Below are positions 50,501 to 58,989 of a stretch of 64,000 nucleotides of DNA, in pieces (position 1 is the first letter of the stretch; the number at the start of each line of letters is the position of its first letter). The translations under genes were made by a program, and so were the position numbers. The DNA lies in NCBI GenBank assembly GCA_030272155.1, contig CP126206.1, positions 3,162,001-3,226,000 on the forward strand, read 5' to 3'. The notes under the pieces were generated by a model. The model did not search any database. It worked only from the letters and a program-made list of their open reading frames with translations, and was not told the DNA's origin. This DNA is from Tetradesmus obliquus. Its lineage: Eukaryota > Chlorophyta > Chlorophyceae > Sphaeropleales > Scenedesmaceae.

Positions 50501-53500
50501 GGGCTGGAGCGGCTGCGGACCGCGCCTGTGCACGGCAGGGGCGGCCCCAGGGTGGGTTTTACGGCTGAGGTTTTCTTTGTGTGGGCTTTGTGGCAACTCG
50601 TGTACAAGGACAGATTCACAGCTCAGGGTTTCAGACCTTGCTCAGTACACCGTGTCAGCTGGCCGAACTACTCCTTTACTGCCTCTGAATGACACGCCGC
50701 ATCTGCATTGCTGCCCTGCAGGACTTTGACCTGAACCGCATCATCGACAACATCACCGCCAAGCAGAACCAGCTGGCGGAGCTGGAGCGCAAGGCGGCAC
50801 ACTTCAAGGTGAGGGTTTGACATGGTTTTTAGGGCTTTGTGCTTGGGGTTTAGGGTTGTGGTGTGGAAGGAGAACATCACCGCCAGGCAGAACTAGCTGG
50901 CAGAGCTGGAGCGCAAGGCGGCACACTTCAAGGTGAGGGTTGTAACACATTTGAGGTTGAGGGCTCTGTGCTTGGGGTTTTGGCAGATCAATTCGTGCTT
51001 GAAAGTTGCATGCCATCTTTTTGTGTGTTGTGCGCTGCCCTGCAGGCTGTGCTGGTGCCGTTGAATGCAGAGCGCAACGAGCTGGTGGCTCGGCACCGGC
51101 ACCAGCCAGGATCCACACTGTTGTTGAATGCTCTTAGTCATCTCTTACCAGTATTATGTACTAGATGGTAACTAGTCGTTATGCCCGCTTTGTGCTGCGC
51201 TGCAGACCGTGCTGGGGCCGCTGCGTGCAGAGCGTGATGGGCTGGTGGCTCGGAATTGCATCGGCCAAGATCCACACTGTTGTTAAATGCACTTAGTCAT
51301 CTCTTATCAGTATATTGTATCAGATCACGACTAGATGATTTCCGCTTTGTGCTGCCATGCAGGCCGTGCTGGGCCCGCTGCGTGCGGAGCGTGATGGGCT
51401 GGTGGCGCGGCACAGGCAGGTGCTGAAGCGCATGGAGGCTGAGAAGGACACCTATATGGCAAAGGTGGGGGCGGTTGTTTTGCTTTCATTGGTGTCAACC
51501 TGTATCTGCAGCATGCCGATGTGATGCAGTAGTTGCCAGAGCTGGGTGGTGGCCAGCTACAAGCAGGTGCTCAAGCGCATGGAGGCGGAGAAGGACACCT
51601 ACATGGCCAAGGTGCGGTTCCTATCAGCTGATGTTGTCATTCCAACCACAACTATGTTATGTGGCGCTGCTGTCGCCATAACGAGCTGTTGGCGCGCCAC
51701 CGTCCGCTGCTGAAATGCTTCATTCCCAAACTTCCTGGTGCTTCTATCACGCAACTCACCCCCGTGCTTACACCTGGCATGTAGACCCTGTCACCTGCCC
51801 TGCAGAAACCGGTCGTCAAGCCGCTGGCGATTGCCTTCATCAGGCACTGCCTGGTGCCACGCCTCACGCTTGCATTCCTAAACCCCCTTGTGTGTGCAGA
51901 CCCCGTGTACCAACCTCAAACCTAATGCTACCCTGTGTAGATTTGTCCTGTTGTAATGCCTCTGAACCCTGCTGTTGGCCCTGCAGAAGCCTTTGGTGAA
52001 GCCGCTGGCCATTGCCTTCATCAGGCACTGCCTGGTGCCACAGCTCAAGCTCCCATTCCTTGTGCTAACCATACATTCTTATGCCTGAACCCTGCACTTG
52101 GCCCTGCAGAAGCCTGTGGTGAAGCCGCTGGCCATTGCCTTCATCAGGCACTGCCTGGTGCCTGGACACACTCACTCCTACAAATCCTGCACATGTGTCG
52201 ACATCGTGAAACAAACCCCAATGTTGACGTTCTGCTGAACTCTACATGATCCTTTCTTAAATCCTGCAGAAACCCGTGGTGAAGCCGCTGGCTATCGCCT
52301 TCATCAGGCACTGCCTGGTGCCGCGCCTCACGCGCAGCCTTGCTGACGCCACCTTCTGCCACCACTTCACAATGGCGCTGCACACCATGGACACGCCATA
52401 CTGGCCCGCAGCCTTCTTCTGGGACTACGTGAGTTGCAGTAGTGTTTCTTAGATATGTGGTATGCTGTGATGTGTGAGTTTGTCGCCATGCAACGTGCTT
52501 CAGCGTTTTTGTTGTGGAATTTGGTTTGTGGGCCACCTTCTGCCACCACTTCACGATGGCGCTGCACACCATGAATGCACCCTACTGGCCGGCAGCCTTC
52601 TTCTGGGACTATGTGAGTGACCCATGTTTTGAAACACTGTTTTCAGGCTTTTGATGGTGTGATCGTGTGATGGTACCCACAAAAATGCAGCAGTGTTTTT
52701 TTGCTGCATGTCTGTTTTGTGGGCCACCTTCTGCCACCACTTCACGATGGCGTTGTGCACCATGGACACGCCATACTGGCCCGCAGCCAACTTCTGGGAC
52801 ACGTGAGTTGCATTAGTTTTTGTTAGATATGTTTTATGCCTTCGAGGTGTGAGTTTTGTACAAATTGCATCAGCGTTTATGCATGGTATAGAAGAGCGGG
52901 TTCCTGGTGTAAATGCTGTTTGGTCTGCCATCTTCTGCAAGAGGAGGCCGATCAAGCGAATAACACCAGGAAGGCTGTCTCCTTCAGCACAATATGTATT
53001 TTTTCACCTTCTGCCACCACTTCACAATGCGCTGCACACAATTGCCGCGCCCTACTGGCCCGCAGCCTTTTTGTAAGACTATATGTGTGTTTTTTCTTTG
53101 TCTTGCAGGCGGTGACTGGCCTGACCAACATGATCCCAACAGTGACAGAGAAGGAGGCGCTCTGCGTGGGCGTGTTCCTCACGCTGCTGCTGCAGGACCT
53201 GCAGGTGAGTTTGACCGGGTTGACTAAGGTTTGACCAATGTTTGACCAGCGTTTGACAAATGTTTGACAACATCCAAAGTGTAGGAGTCAGCTGTACCTT
53301 GTGTGCTTGGTTGACCTATGTTTGACCAAGGGAGAACTTCACACTGTGCGTGCCCTATGCATTGACACTCAATGAACGTCAGCCTGCATTCCATGTGGAT
53401 GCTCTTAAACTTCTGCCCTGTTTATGCACTGTCCCTGCAGGTGTGGTACTTTGACGAGGCGCTACAAGTTGGACTGTGATCTAAACCCTAAACCCTAAAC

Positions 53501-55042
53501 CGCTCCTTTAGCACTTCTTCGTTACTCACTTGTCAGTCATTTTCCGCTTATATGTCACTCTTTTGTTGCCGCAGGTGTGGTACTTCGACGAGGCGCGCTA
53601 CAAGCGGGACTGCAATCAGCAGACCATGAAGTTCAGCGTGAGTGGCTGGCTGGTGTGACTGGTTCGGTCAGCGGTGAGGCAGGGTTTATTTGCAGGGTAT
53701 AAGGCAGGACTGCAACCAGCAGACTATGAAGTTCAGCGTGAGTGGCTGGCTGGTGTGACTTGGTTTGGTCAGCGGTCAGGCAGGGTTTATTTGCAGGGTT
53801 TAAGGCAGGACTGCAACCAGCAGACCATGAAGTTCAGCGTGAGTGGCTGGTGTGAATGAGCCCAGTCAGTGGTTGGGCAGGGTTACAGTTGTGGGATGTG
53901 AGTCGAGCCTACAGCCAGCAGACCATGGAGTTCAGTTTAAGCGGCTGGCTGGTGTGACTTGGTTCGGTCAGCCGTTCTTGCCACTTCTGCTTTTCTTTCT
54001 GTCCCTTCTGGCGCTGCTGCTACTGCTGATGCTGCTTTTGACCATGCACTTCAAAGTCGGCTTCTGCTTTTGTCCCGCGCTCTTGCTGTACTGTTGTTGC
54101 TGTGCAGGCCACCAACGCCACGCATGTCCACCTTTGCTCAGTTGCAGAAGCTGCTTAAAAAGTGGCAGATGGAACGGTTCGATCAGCGCACTTTTTCCTC
54201 AAAAGCGTACTTTGTCTGCTGTGTGTTTCAGCTGCCTTTGCCGTGACTTTGCCTTATGCTCTGCTGCTGCTGCCGCTGCTGCTATTTCCACACTGCAGGC
54301 CACCAACGCCACGCCTGCCACCTTTGCGCAGTTCCAGAAGCTGTTCAAGAAGTGGCAGACGGAGCTCTTCAAATCACTCAAGGGCTGCGCAGCAGGCGGC
54401 GAGTACCTGCAGAAGCGCAACGCGCTGCTCATCATGTCCAAGATGATCCAGGCAGCACCCGCAGACAAGCCGCCAGTGAGGGTTTGGACGGATCGTGGCT
54501 AGAATTTTGTCGTTGTGTGGGGTTCTTGATGAGGCGGTTGGCGAGGTCCTGCAGATGCGCAACGCACCGCTCATTATGTCCGAGATGATCCAGCTAGGAT
54601 GTATGTCTAGGCTGTCGCAGCCGGCTACTAAGTTTCTATGACGGTGAATGAGCAATGGTGCGCTGCTTGCTGCCAGGACAACCATACGCGCGCGTGGTCT
54701 GCCCATATGCTGCTGGCAGGTGTGGCGCCGTAACATGCTATCGTTGCCTTGTGCTGGCGCTGCTGCTGCTGCTGCTGCTGCAGCAGCAGACGTTCCCCAT
54801 ATGCAGCACGTATTGCGTTGAGAAGACAGAGGTGATGGAGGAGTCCCTCGTGCGTGATCTTTCCTTACTGCTGTTGCTGCTAATGCTGCTGCTGCTGCTG
54901 CTAATGCTGCTGCTGCTGCTGCTGCTGCAGATGTTCCCTGTGTACACCACGCACTGCGAGCAGATGAAGGAGGTGTGAGACGATTCCCCTCACACATGAA
55001 CATAGCACTCACTTCCATTGCTGCCGTGGCTGCTGCTTCTGT

Positions 55043-55094
<52 letters not shown>

Positions 55095-57932
55095 ACAGAT
55101 GTTCCCCGTGTACACCACGCACTGCGAGCAGATGAAGGATGTGATGGAGGAGATCCAGCAGAAGGACGCACGCGAGGACGTGAAGAAGATGGCCCAGGTG
55201 GGTTTTGTTACATTTGTGTTACAGTTGTTGCATGACATGTTACTTTGTCAGATGAAGGAGGTGATGGAGGAGACCCAGAAGAAGGACGCACGCGAGGACG
55301 TGAAGAACATGGTTCTGGTGGGTATTGTTACGTGTGTGTTGCATTTGTTAAATGACGTGTCAGTTTGTTTTGGATGCGAGGCAGCAGCACAGCCCCTGGC
55401 AGTTGCCGTTGGTGTCTTGTGTTGCTCTGCTCCAGCTGTAGCTGTTGCCCTGGTTGGAAGCACATGGATTTCAGCAACGATGTCACCAATGCATGTCAAG
55501 AGTCCCCTTACATAAGCGTCTTCTTATGCTGTTGCTGCTGCTGCTGCTGCTGCTGCCCTACAGGCGCTGGCAATCCAGCTCAGCAACAAGCTGGGCAAGT
55601 GCGTGCCCATGCCTCAGGATGCTGGCAAGGCCAAGCTGGGCTCACGCGGTGAGCAGCTTCTTTTGAAGTTGTCCAAACTATCGTCAAAACTATCGTCATA
55701 GCACACATGGTGTAGGTAACTTTGGTGCATGCTAGCATAATGACCAGCTGACAGGATGCTGGCAATCAGTTGGTTGTTGCGTACATACATGTAGCAGAAT
55801 GAATGTTGCGTCCTTTATTGCTGATTGAACGCTGCGTAATTCAAGCTGTTTCACTGTCAAGTTGAAGCTTGCTTATGTTGTTGCTGACTTTGGTTAATCT
55901 TCTTGTGCTGTTACCGCTCGCAACAGGCGCGCCTGTGCGCGGCCCACCACTCAAGCGCAAGCCGCCAGCGTCACCCGGCAAGCAGCCCGGCTCGCGCCCC
56001 TCCACGCCCCCGCCATCAGCAGCAGCAGCAACAGCAACAGCGAAGGCAGCAGTAGTGAAGGCGGAGGCTGACACAGCAGAGCCAACAGCAGAAGCTGCCG
56101 CGGATGCAGCTGCAGACAAGCCAGCTGCAGCAAAGACAGAAGAGGGGGGCAAGGGAGGCAGCAAGCCATACACGAGCGGTGCTGCCGGCGGCCCGCGTGC
56201 AGTGCGCAAGGGCCAGCCAGCGCCGAAGCAGCAGTTGCAGCAGCAGCAACAGGGCAGCAAGCCGCCTAGGCCAGGCAGCGCAGATGGCGAGCCTGCGCGC
56301 AAGAAGCAGAGAGTGACGCCGCCTAGTAGCAAGGCAGACGGCAACGCCACGGCAGCAACAGCAGCAGAGCAGGAGCCGGGGGAGGTGATGGAGTCGGCTA
56401 ATGCTGAAGGGGGTGGTGTTGCTGCAGGTGATGCAGGTGGTGATGGCAGCGCTGCAGGAGCCAGCAGAGATGGAGGAGCAGCAGTGGCTGGCGACGGCGC
56501 GGGTGCCAAGCCCAAGCGGGAGGCGGTACCCCGGCCGCCGAAGAAGGCCGGCGTAGCAGCAGTAGTTGCGGCAGCGGCGGCAGCGGCAGCACATGCGAGG
56601 GGCCGCAAAGATGGCAGCAGCGAGCTGAAGCAAGAGGAGCAGCCTGACGAGCAGCAGCAACAGCCGCAGCGGCAGCGGCAGGAGGAGCGCAACCGCCACC
56701 CCACGCCTGACCTCGCGCGGGGCCACCACTCACACCATTCGCAGCAGCAGGACGAGGCTGCCACTGCCTCTCCTGCTCGCAGCCACAAGGGTGAGAGGGG
56801 CGCCTCCCCTGGCAGTAGGGAGCAGCAGCGGCAGCCGCACGAGCGGGGCAGTGACAGAGACCGGGGCAGGGAGAATGACAGCGGCAGGGATGGCCGCGAC
56901 GGCGGCAGCAGGCACCACTCAAGGGACAGCCGTGAACAGCAAGACGAGGCGCCTGCTGCCGGTGGTGGTGGTGGTGGTGGCACGGGCAGCAGCAAGCGCC
57001 GGCGCGGCGGCAACGGCAGCGGTGGCACCGCAGAAAAAGCAGCGGAGGCGCCGCCTCAGCAGCAGCAGCAGCCGCGTGAAGACCGGGATAGGCCTAGCAG
57101 CAAGCCGCGGGACAAGGACAAAGACCGCGAGGGGGACGGAACGCCCGGCGGCGAGGGTGGCCGTGAGCAGCAGCACGGCCGGGGTGAGAAGGATCGGGAC
57201 AGGAAGCGGGAGCGCCGCGAGAAGAAGGGCGGCGGGGACCGGCAGCCACAACAACAACAACAACAACAGCAACAGCAGCAGCAGCAAGAAGACCGGCGGG
57301 ACAAGGGCTCTCGGGAGGGCGGCGGCAGCCGGTGAGTAGCGCGGGCCTTGTTCAGTGTTTGCAATGCTAGTTGCTCAGGCAGCATCGTATGTGCGGCTTC
57401 TTGCAGCCAAGGCCAAGACGGTTTCTGTAAGATGCTCTTACTTCAAATCAAATATGTCTCGTATGCCGCAAACAAATGCTTGATTGAAATTGCCCCTTGT
57501 TCAAGTACAGATCATCAATGAGTTGGTGGAAGACACTAGTATGCATCTAGTTCTGCTGACCGGCACCATGTGTGCACCATGCACTCGTGTTGCTGGCGTT
57601 TCCTTGCATGCAGGGACGAGCCTTCGGAGCCGTCAAAGAAGCGCCGCCTTGATGACGACCGCTCGGCAGATGGCGGCGGTCGCGAGCAACAGCAGCAGCC
57701 CAGCCGCCGCCAGCAGCAGGACAAGCAGCAGCATGAGCAGCGCCGTAGCGCCAAGCACACCCCCATCATGGCGCCAGCTGATGAGGCTAAGGCTGGTGGC
57801 AAGAGGGATGGTGGGGGTGGTGGATCAGGGGGAGGTGGAGCAGCGGGAGGAGGAGGGGGAGGAGGGGGAGGAGGTCATGAGAGGGGTGGTGAGGAGCGCC
57901 AACATGGTGGCGGAAGCAGCCGCAGGCGCTAG
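31855..57932 (+). CDS. THOC2: THO complex subunit 2 (THOC2/Tho2), 35 exons
   Basis: THOC2 is the large scaffold of the nuclear THO/TREX complex that couples transcription to mRNA export. Exons: 31855-31926, 32465-32557, 32774-32806, 33228-33316, 33814-33889, 34581-34711, 35089-35210, 35523-35647, 35863-36006, 37168-37360, 38122-38780, 39018-39434, 39853-39972, 40463-40584, 40784-40853, 41072-41182, 41966-42065, 42991-43124, 43497-43625, 44785-44937, 45272-45454, 45614-45806, 46467-46606, 46868-46929, 47180-47324, 50722-50808, 51363-51464, 52270-52428, 53109-53204, 53575-53637, 54299-54475, 55099-55197, 55564-55648, 55927-57331, 57614-57932. Every junction is GT-AG with matching phase; the sum is 2,135 codons. 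Family marks: YNLLREENEGY (about 166), LDPNRV (about 210), KAGDWQHA (about 565), the Tho2-type region ADATFCHHF...PYW (about 1360), and a charged, disordered Lys/Arg/Gln-rich tail from about 1562. Exon 3 and the first exon are the least certain. Human THOC2 is about 1,590 aa. Confidence 0.93.
32600..33130 (+). repeat. Copies of THOC2 exons 2 and 4
   Basis: Partial copies of the exon 2 end (QPQFLLELVQAYGR) lie at about 32608-32650 and 32865-32915, the latter with a GTGAGC donor. A copy of the exon 4 start (GVLQLDAFFQAI) lies at about 33088-33125 behind its own ttctcag acceptor. Confidence 0.8.
33531..33606 (+). repeat. (CAG)n run inside THOC2 intron 4
   Basis: About 25 sense-strand CAG triplets follow an earlier (CAG) run at about 33327-33369 in the same intron, while a (CTG)n run at about 33777-33810 precedes the exon 5 acceptor. 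The two classes are complementary within one intron. Confidence 0.92.
33970..34845 (+). repeat. Copies of THOC2 exons 5 and 6
   Basis: Exon 5 end copies (EELGELA...KK/RGK) lie at about 33978-34024 and 34110-34158. Exon 6 head copies (RRVVMELxEPxLIVAA) start behind ttctgcag acceptors at 34286 and 34434, 148 and 147 bp apart from each other and from the real exon 6 at 34581. An exon 6 tail copy (ARERKVFTATFYKQDK) lies at about 34793-34843 with a GTGACA donor region. Confidence 0.9.
36254..37592 (+). repeat. Array of eight THOC2 exon 10 heads plus one tail
   Basis: Heads coding A-GHVSLEGVLAYIAPSAD follow acceptors at 36254, 36371, 36488, 36620, 36737, 36879, 37037 and the real exon at 37168 (steps 117, 117, 132, 117, 142, 158, 131 bp). 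Only the last continues in frame to a donor. A tail copy with the donor (LTDDVKQLGLVKLGDGGKEAP) lies at about 37470-37590. Spacers are poor in unique sequence and often contain repeated TACTGCCTG. Confidence 0.93.
37843..38280 (+). repeat. In-frame triplication at the start of THOC2 exon 11
   Basis: The block GNLDAIASERGITNDVKDDAY begins behind an actgcag acceptor at both 37843 and 38122, and a shorter relative (LDAVASERG) lies at about 38035. The frame is open from the first to the last copy, so the upstream acceptor would give a 938-nt exon and a 2,228-aa protein, and the downstream acceptor a 659-nt exon. Both are phase 1. A (GCT)n poly-Ala run at about 37970-38028 separates the copies. 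Confidence 0.85.
39715..40270 (+). repeat. Copies of THOC2 exon 13
   Basis: A head copy (VCKVLAEVALPALSLSQAN) lies at about 39718-39785 before the real exon. Two tail copies (ELWxVMQLLPFH) lie at about 40050-40102 and 40219-40267 after it, each ending in a GAG|GTG donor. Confidence 0.88.
41270..41775 (+). repeat. Four copies of THOC2 exon 16 end
   Basis: Units coding EPLAxVLKLPNPLxMDALTYM and a following GTGA-type donor lie at about 41278-41341, 41428-41491, 41559-41622 and 41708-41771, 130-150 bp apart. The stretches 41335-41490 and 41615-41770 are nearly identical, including intron, so duplication included two units at once. Confidence 0.92.
42170..43240 (+). repeat. Copies of THOC2 exons 17, 18 and 19 head
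   Basis: Exon 17 ends (ANEEDWVSGVADLVGI type, each followed by GTGAGCAG) recur at about 42192-42255, 42425-42478 and 42560-42612. Exon 18 heads (SKHNFKLQ type) occur at about 42782-42815 and 42883-42925 before the real one at 42991. A worn exon 19 head lies at about 43200-43250. A (CTG)n run interrupted once fills 42660-42743. Confidence 0.88.
43366..44318 (+). repeat. THOC2 exon 19 cassette array, period about 134 bp
   Basis: A head copy lies at about 43366-43432. After the real exon 19 (43497-43625) come five tail cassettes, each with its own AG acceptor and GTGA donor: 43710-43781 (72 nt), 43845-43916 (72), 43979-44049 (71), 44115-44188 (74) and 44247-44318 (72). The three 72-nt units are phase 0 at both ends and code AIHSxANREEPAFQ-type peptides, so they could be spliced in without a frameshift; the other two would shift frame. 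Confidence 0.92.
44558..45220 (+). repeat. Copies of THOC2 exons 20 and 21
   Basis: Exon 20 heads (LTEGSxDQQLLVPL) lie at about 44560-44632 and 44675-44725 before the real exon at 44785. An exon 20 tail copy (HLDWSLFTLHTQHLKELAEQ) with a GTGTGT donor lies at about 44990-45083. A copy of the exon 21 head (IMMLKHCVLKDQEM) lies at about 45172-45218. Confidence 0.9.
45895..46400 (+). repeat. Copies of THOC2 exons 22 and 23
   Basis: Exon 22 tail copies (LPEEGEAxQxxEGP type) lie at about 45903-45955 and 46090-46140, each ending in GTGGGT. An exon 23 head copy (ESAAKLALP with the Ala run) lies at about 46311-46400 behind an acgcag acceptor. Confidence 0.85.
47750..49927. mobile_element. Non-autonomous DNA transposon (hAT-like, 8-bp target duplication)
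   Basis: The left end begins CACATATAGCCAGCGGAGT; the reverse complement of the right end begins GACATATAGCCAGCGGAGT, so the terminal inverted repeats match at about 22 of the first 24 positions. The direct 8-mer CAGAGGCG flanks both ends (47742-47749 and 49928-49935) and occurs once in the uninterrupted exon 25 copies, which is what an 8-bp target-site duplication predicts. Subterminal regions are full of GGAGTACT/AGTACTCC motifs; on the right side four units of about 60 bp repeat the core GGAGTACTCCGGAGTGCT (about 49636-49850). No transposase frame is seen; the longest frame (49026-49451) has no recognised family. An 8-bp duplication fits hAT or P-type elements. The host intron is otherwise intact. 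Confidence 0.82.
48600..48960. repeat. Telomere-like repeats and 33-bp inverted repeat inside the transposon
   Basis: Scattered GGGTTTAGGG and CCCTAACCCTAACCCTA stretches resemble plant/algal telomere repeats. Arms 48694-48726 and 48817-48849 (starting GCTAAACCATAACCCTAGCC) are exact reverse complements with a 90-bp loop. They lie in the middle of the transposon. Confidence 0.85.
50860..51620 (+). repeat. Copies of THOC2 exons 26 and 27
   Basis: An exon 26 tail copy with an in-frame TAG (after ITARQN) lies at about 50870-50932. Exon 27 head copies (AVL/TVLGPL...ERxxLVARH) start at about 51046 and 51206 behind ctgcag acceptors before the real exon at 51363. A tail copy (QVLKRMEAEKDTYMAK) with a GTGCGG donor lies at about 51558-51612. 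Confidence 0.88.
51800..53080 (+). repeat. Copies of THOC2 exon 28
   Basis: Heads (KPxVKPLAIAFIRHCLVP) follow ctgcag acceptors at about 51807, 51989 and 52111 before the real exon at 52270. Tail copies (ATFCHHFTMAL...PYWPAAFFWDY) lie at about 52532-52613, 52721-52801 and 53008-53080; the first keeps a GTGAGT donor, the others are worn or frameshifted. Confidence 0.9.
53430..53945 (+). repeat. Copies of THOC2 exon 30
   Basis: A head copy with a deletion (VWYFDEAL) lies at about 53441-53480, followed by three CCCTAAA-type telomere-like units (about 53484-53504). After the real exon 30, tail copies (QDCNQQTMKFS type, each with GTGAGTGGCTGG) lie at about 53700-53738, 53806-53840 and a worn one at about 53905-53940. 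Confidence 0.88.
54100..55325 (+). repeat. Copies of THOC2 exons 31 and 32
   Basis: Exon 31: a head copy (AQLQKLLKKWQ) at about 54108-54170 and a tail copy (QMRNAPLIMSEMIQ) at about 54553-54602. Exon 32: heads at about 54788-54850 and at 54931-54972, the latter 42 nt with a ctgcag acceptor and GTGTGA donor and phase 0 at both ends; a tail copy (MKEVMEETQKKDAREDVKN) at about 55252-55317 with a GTGGGT donor. (CTG)n tracts precede the exon 32 head at 54931 and the real exon 32. Confidence 0.9.
55927..57932 (+). other. Disordered charged tail of THOC2 (exons 34-35)
   Basis: The last two exons encode about 574 residues rich in Arg, Lys, Glu, Gln, Gly and Ser, with KRKPP, KKQRV, DRDRGRE, RKRERREKK and SKKRR basic patches and a terminal SSRRR. 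Animal THOC2 also ends in a long Lys/Glu-rich tail that contacts RNA and export factors, so this matches in kind but not by sequence. These exons have no local copies, unlike most others in the gene. Confidence 0.8.
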
Positions 57933-58038
57933 TGGGCGCCATTTAACTCTGCAACCCGGATAGATTGGTGTGTTTCCCCACGTTTTTTTTGGCGGAGGTC
58001 CCCATCGTGCCCAGTGTTGTTTGGGCTTTATGGTTGAC

Positions 58039-58043
58039 TGTAA
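58039..58043 (+). terminator. TGTAA poly(A) signal of THOC2
   Basis: A TGTAA pentamer lies 107 bp after the THOC2 stop codon. TGTAA is the usual polyadenylation signal in chlorophycean algae. The distance fits a normal 3'UTR; use is not proven. Confidence 0.5.
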
Positions 58044-58529
58044 CAAGGCAACATCACATCACTATAAATCGTCAGGATGTGAGCTAGGTCCCATAATTTT
58101 ATTGTGATGGTACCAGGTCTGTGGGCTTGCATACCAACAATGACGTGCATGTGTTGCTTTGTGCACAATTTGAAACGATGAGACCGACGTCACCACCCTG
58201 TCAGAAATGCCGTGTTATTAATTGTACCATGCCAACATCAAAAGGCAGCACATCTAGATGACGAGATCTGATCACTGATCTATGCTAGCAAAAGCAACAC
58301 AAGCACGACAGCGTCATGCGCATGCCCATTGCGCTGCCGCGCTTGCCTGAAAGGCTACTCAGTGGAATGTGAAGCGCAGCTTTTACATGTTGCCTCGTGC
58401 CCTTTTCAAACATAGCGTCCAACAAAACACACAACGACAACATTAATCGCACCACAGCTGCCCTATCACACATTATGCCAATGAGTATAGCCACCACACT
58501 ATGGCACAACACGCATACCTGCACGCCCG

Positions 58530-58985
58530 CAGAACATTGTCACACTTGCGCCGCCCCAGCCCAACTCAGCTGTGGTGACCTTTGCACGTCTGTTTGATGG
58601 AACCTGTAAGATGGAATGGCACAAGCACGGTTGTAGGATAGCCAGGTGTGTGCGTGTTGATGTTGCCACAACGCAGGCGTGCAAGTGTGCGCAACAGCAG
58701 ACCTGTAAGCTGGCAGAACGTTGTCACACTTGCGCCCCTTCTGCCCAGCTCAGTTGTGGTGACCTTTGCACGTCTGTTTGATGGGACCTGTAAGATGAAA
58801 TGGTACAAGCACGGCTGTAGGATAGCCAGGTGTGTGCGTGCTGTCATTGCCGCACAGCAGGTCTACAAATCACTATGGCCAAGCCTGATCCACAAACCAT
58901 CCTCAAGTCGTCCACAGCGCCTGACTGGTGCATCCACAGCATGCTGCTGTGGATGACTGTTCAGTGGCTGCTCACAGAAGCTATA
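58530..58985 (+). repeat. Two copies of a dispersed repeat, followed by a CATCCAC-rich tail
   Basis: Units at about 58530-58665 and 58713-58845 share AACTCAGCTGTGGTGACC and GATGG(A/G)ACCTGTAAGATG with a third copy at about 61700-61830 beside the LINE. The second unit is followed by TCACTATGGCCAAG and a CATCCAC/GTCCAC-rich stretch to about 58985. The same tail lies next to the third copy in the opposite orientation (61520-61675). They may be 3' ends of truncated LINE insertions or a separate repeat family. Confidence 0.75.
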
Positions 58986-58989
58986 AATG

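Larger units (their letters stand above)
47395..50560 (+). repeat. Array of THOC2 exon 25 ends, split by a transposon
   Basis: Copies coding ExRGLERLQTAPVHGRGGPR and a GTGGGT donor follow the real exon 25 (47180-47324): about 47397-47462, 47530-47600 and 47692-47750, then beyond the inserted element at about 49928-49950 and 49995-50080, 50205-50308, 50363-50430 and 50484-50553. Most copies are 68 nt or differ in phase from exon 25 and would shift the frame. One copy starts further upstream (GKEASQL-like), so duplication end points vary. Confidence 0.9.

Noticed and set aside
55841-57028. 395-codon minus-strand frame opposite the THOC2 tail
   Set aside because: It is the antisense shadow of GC-rich exon 34; the plus strand continues a phase-consistent 35-exon gene.
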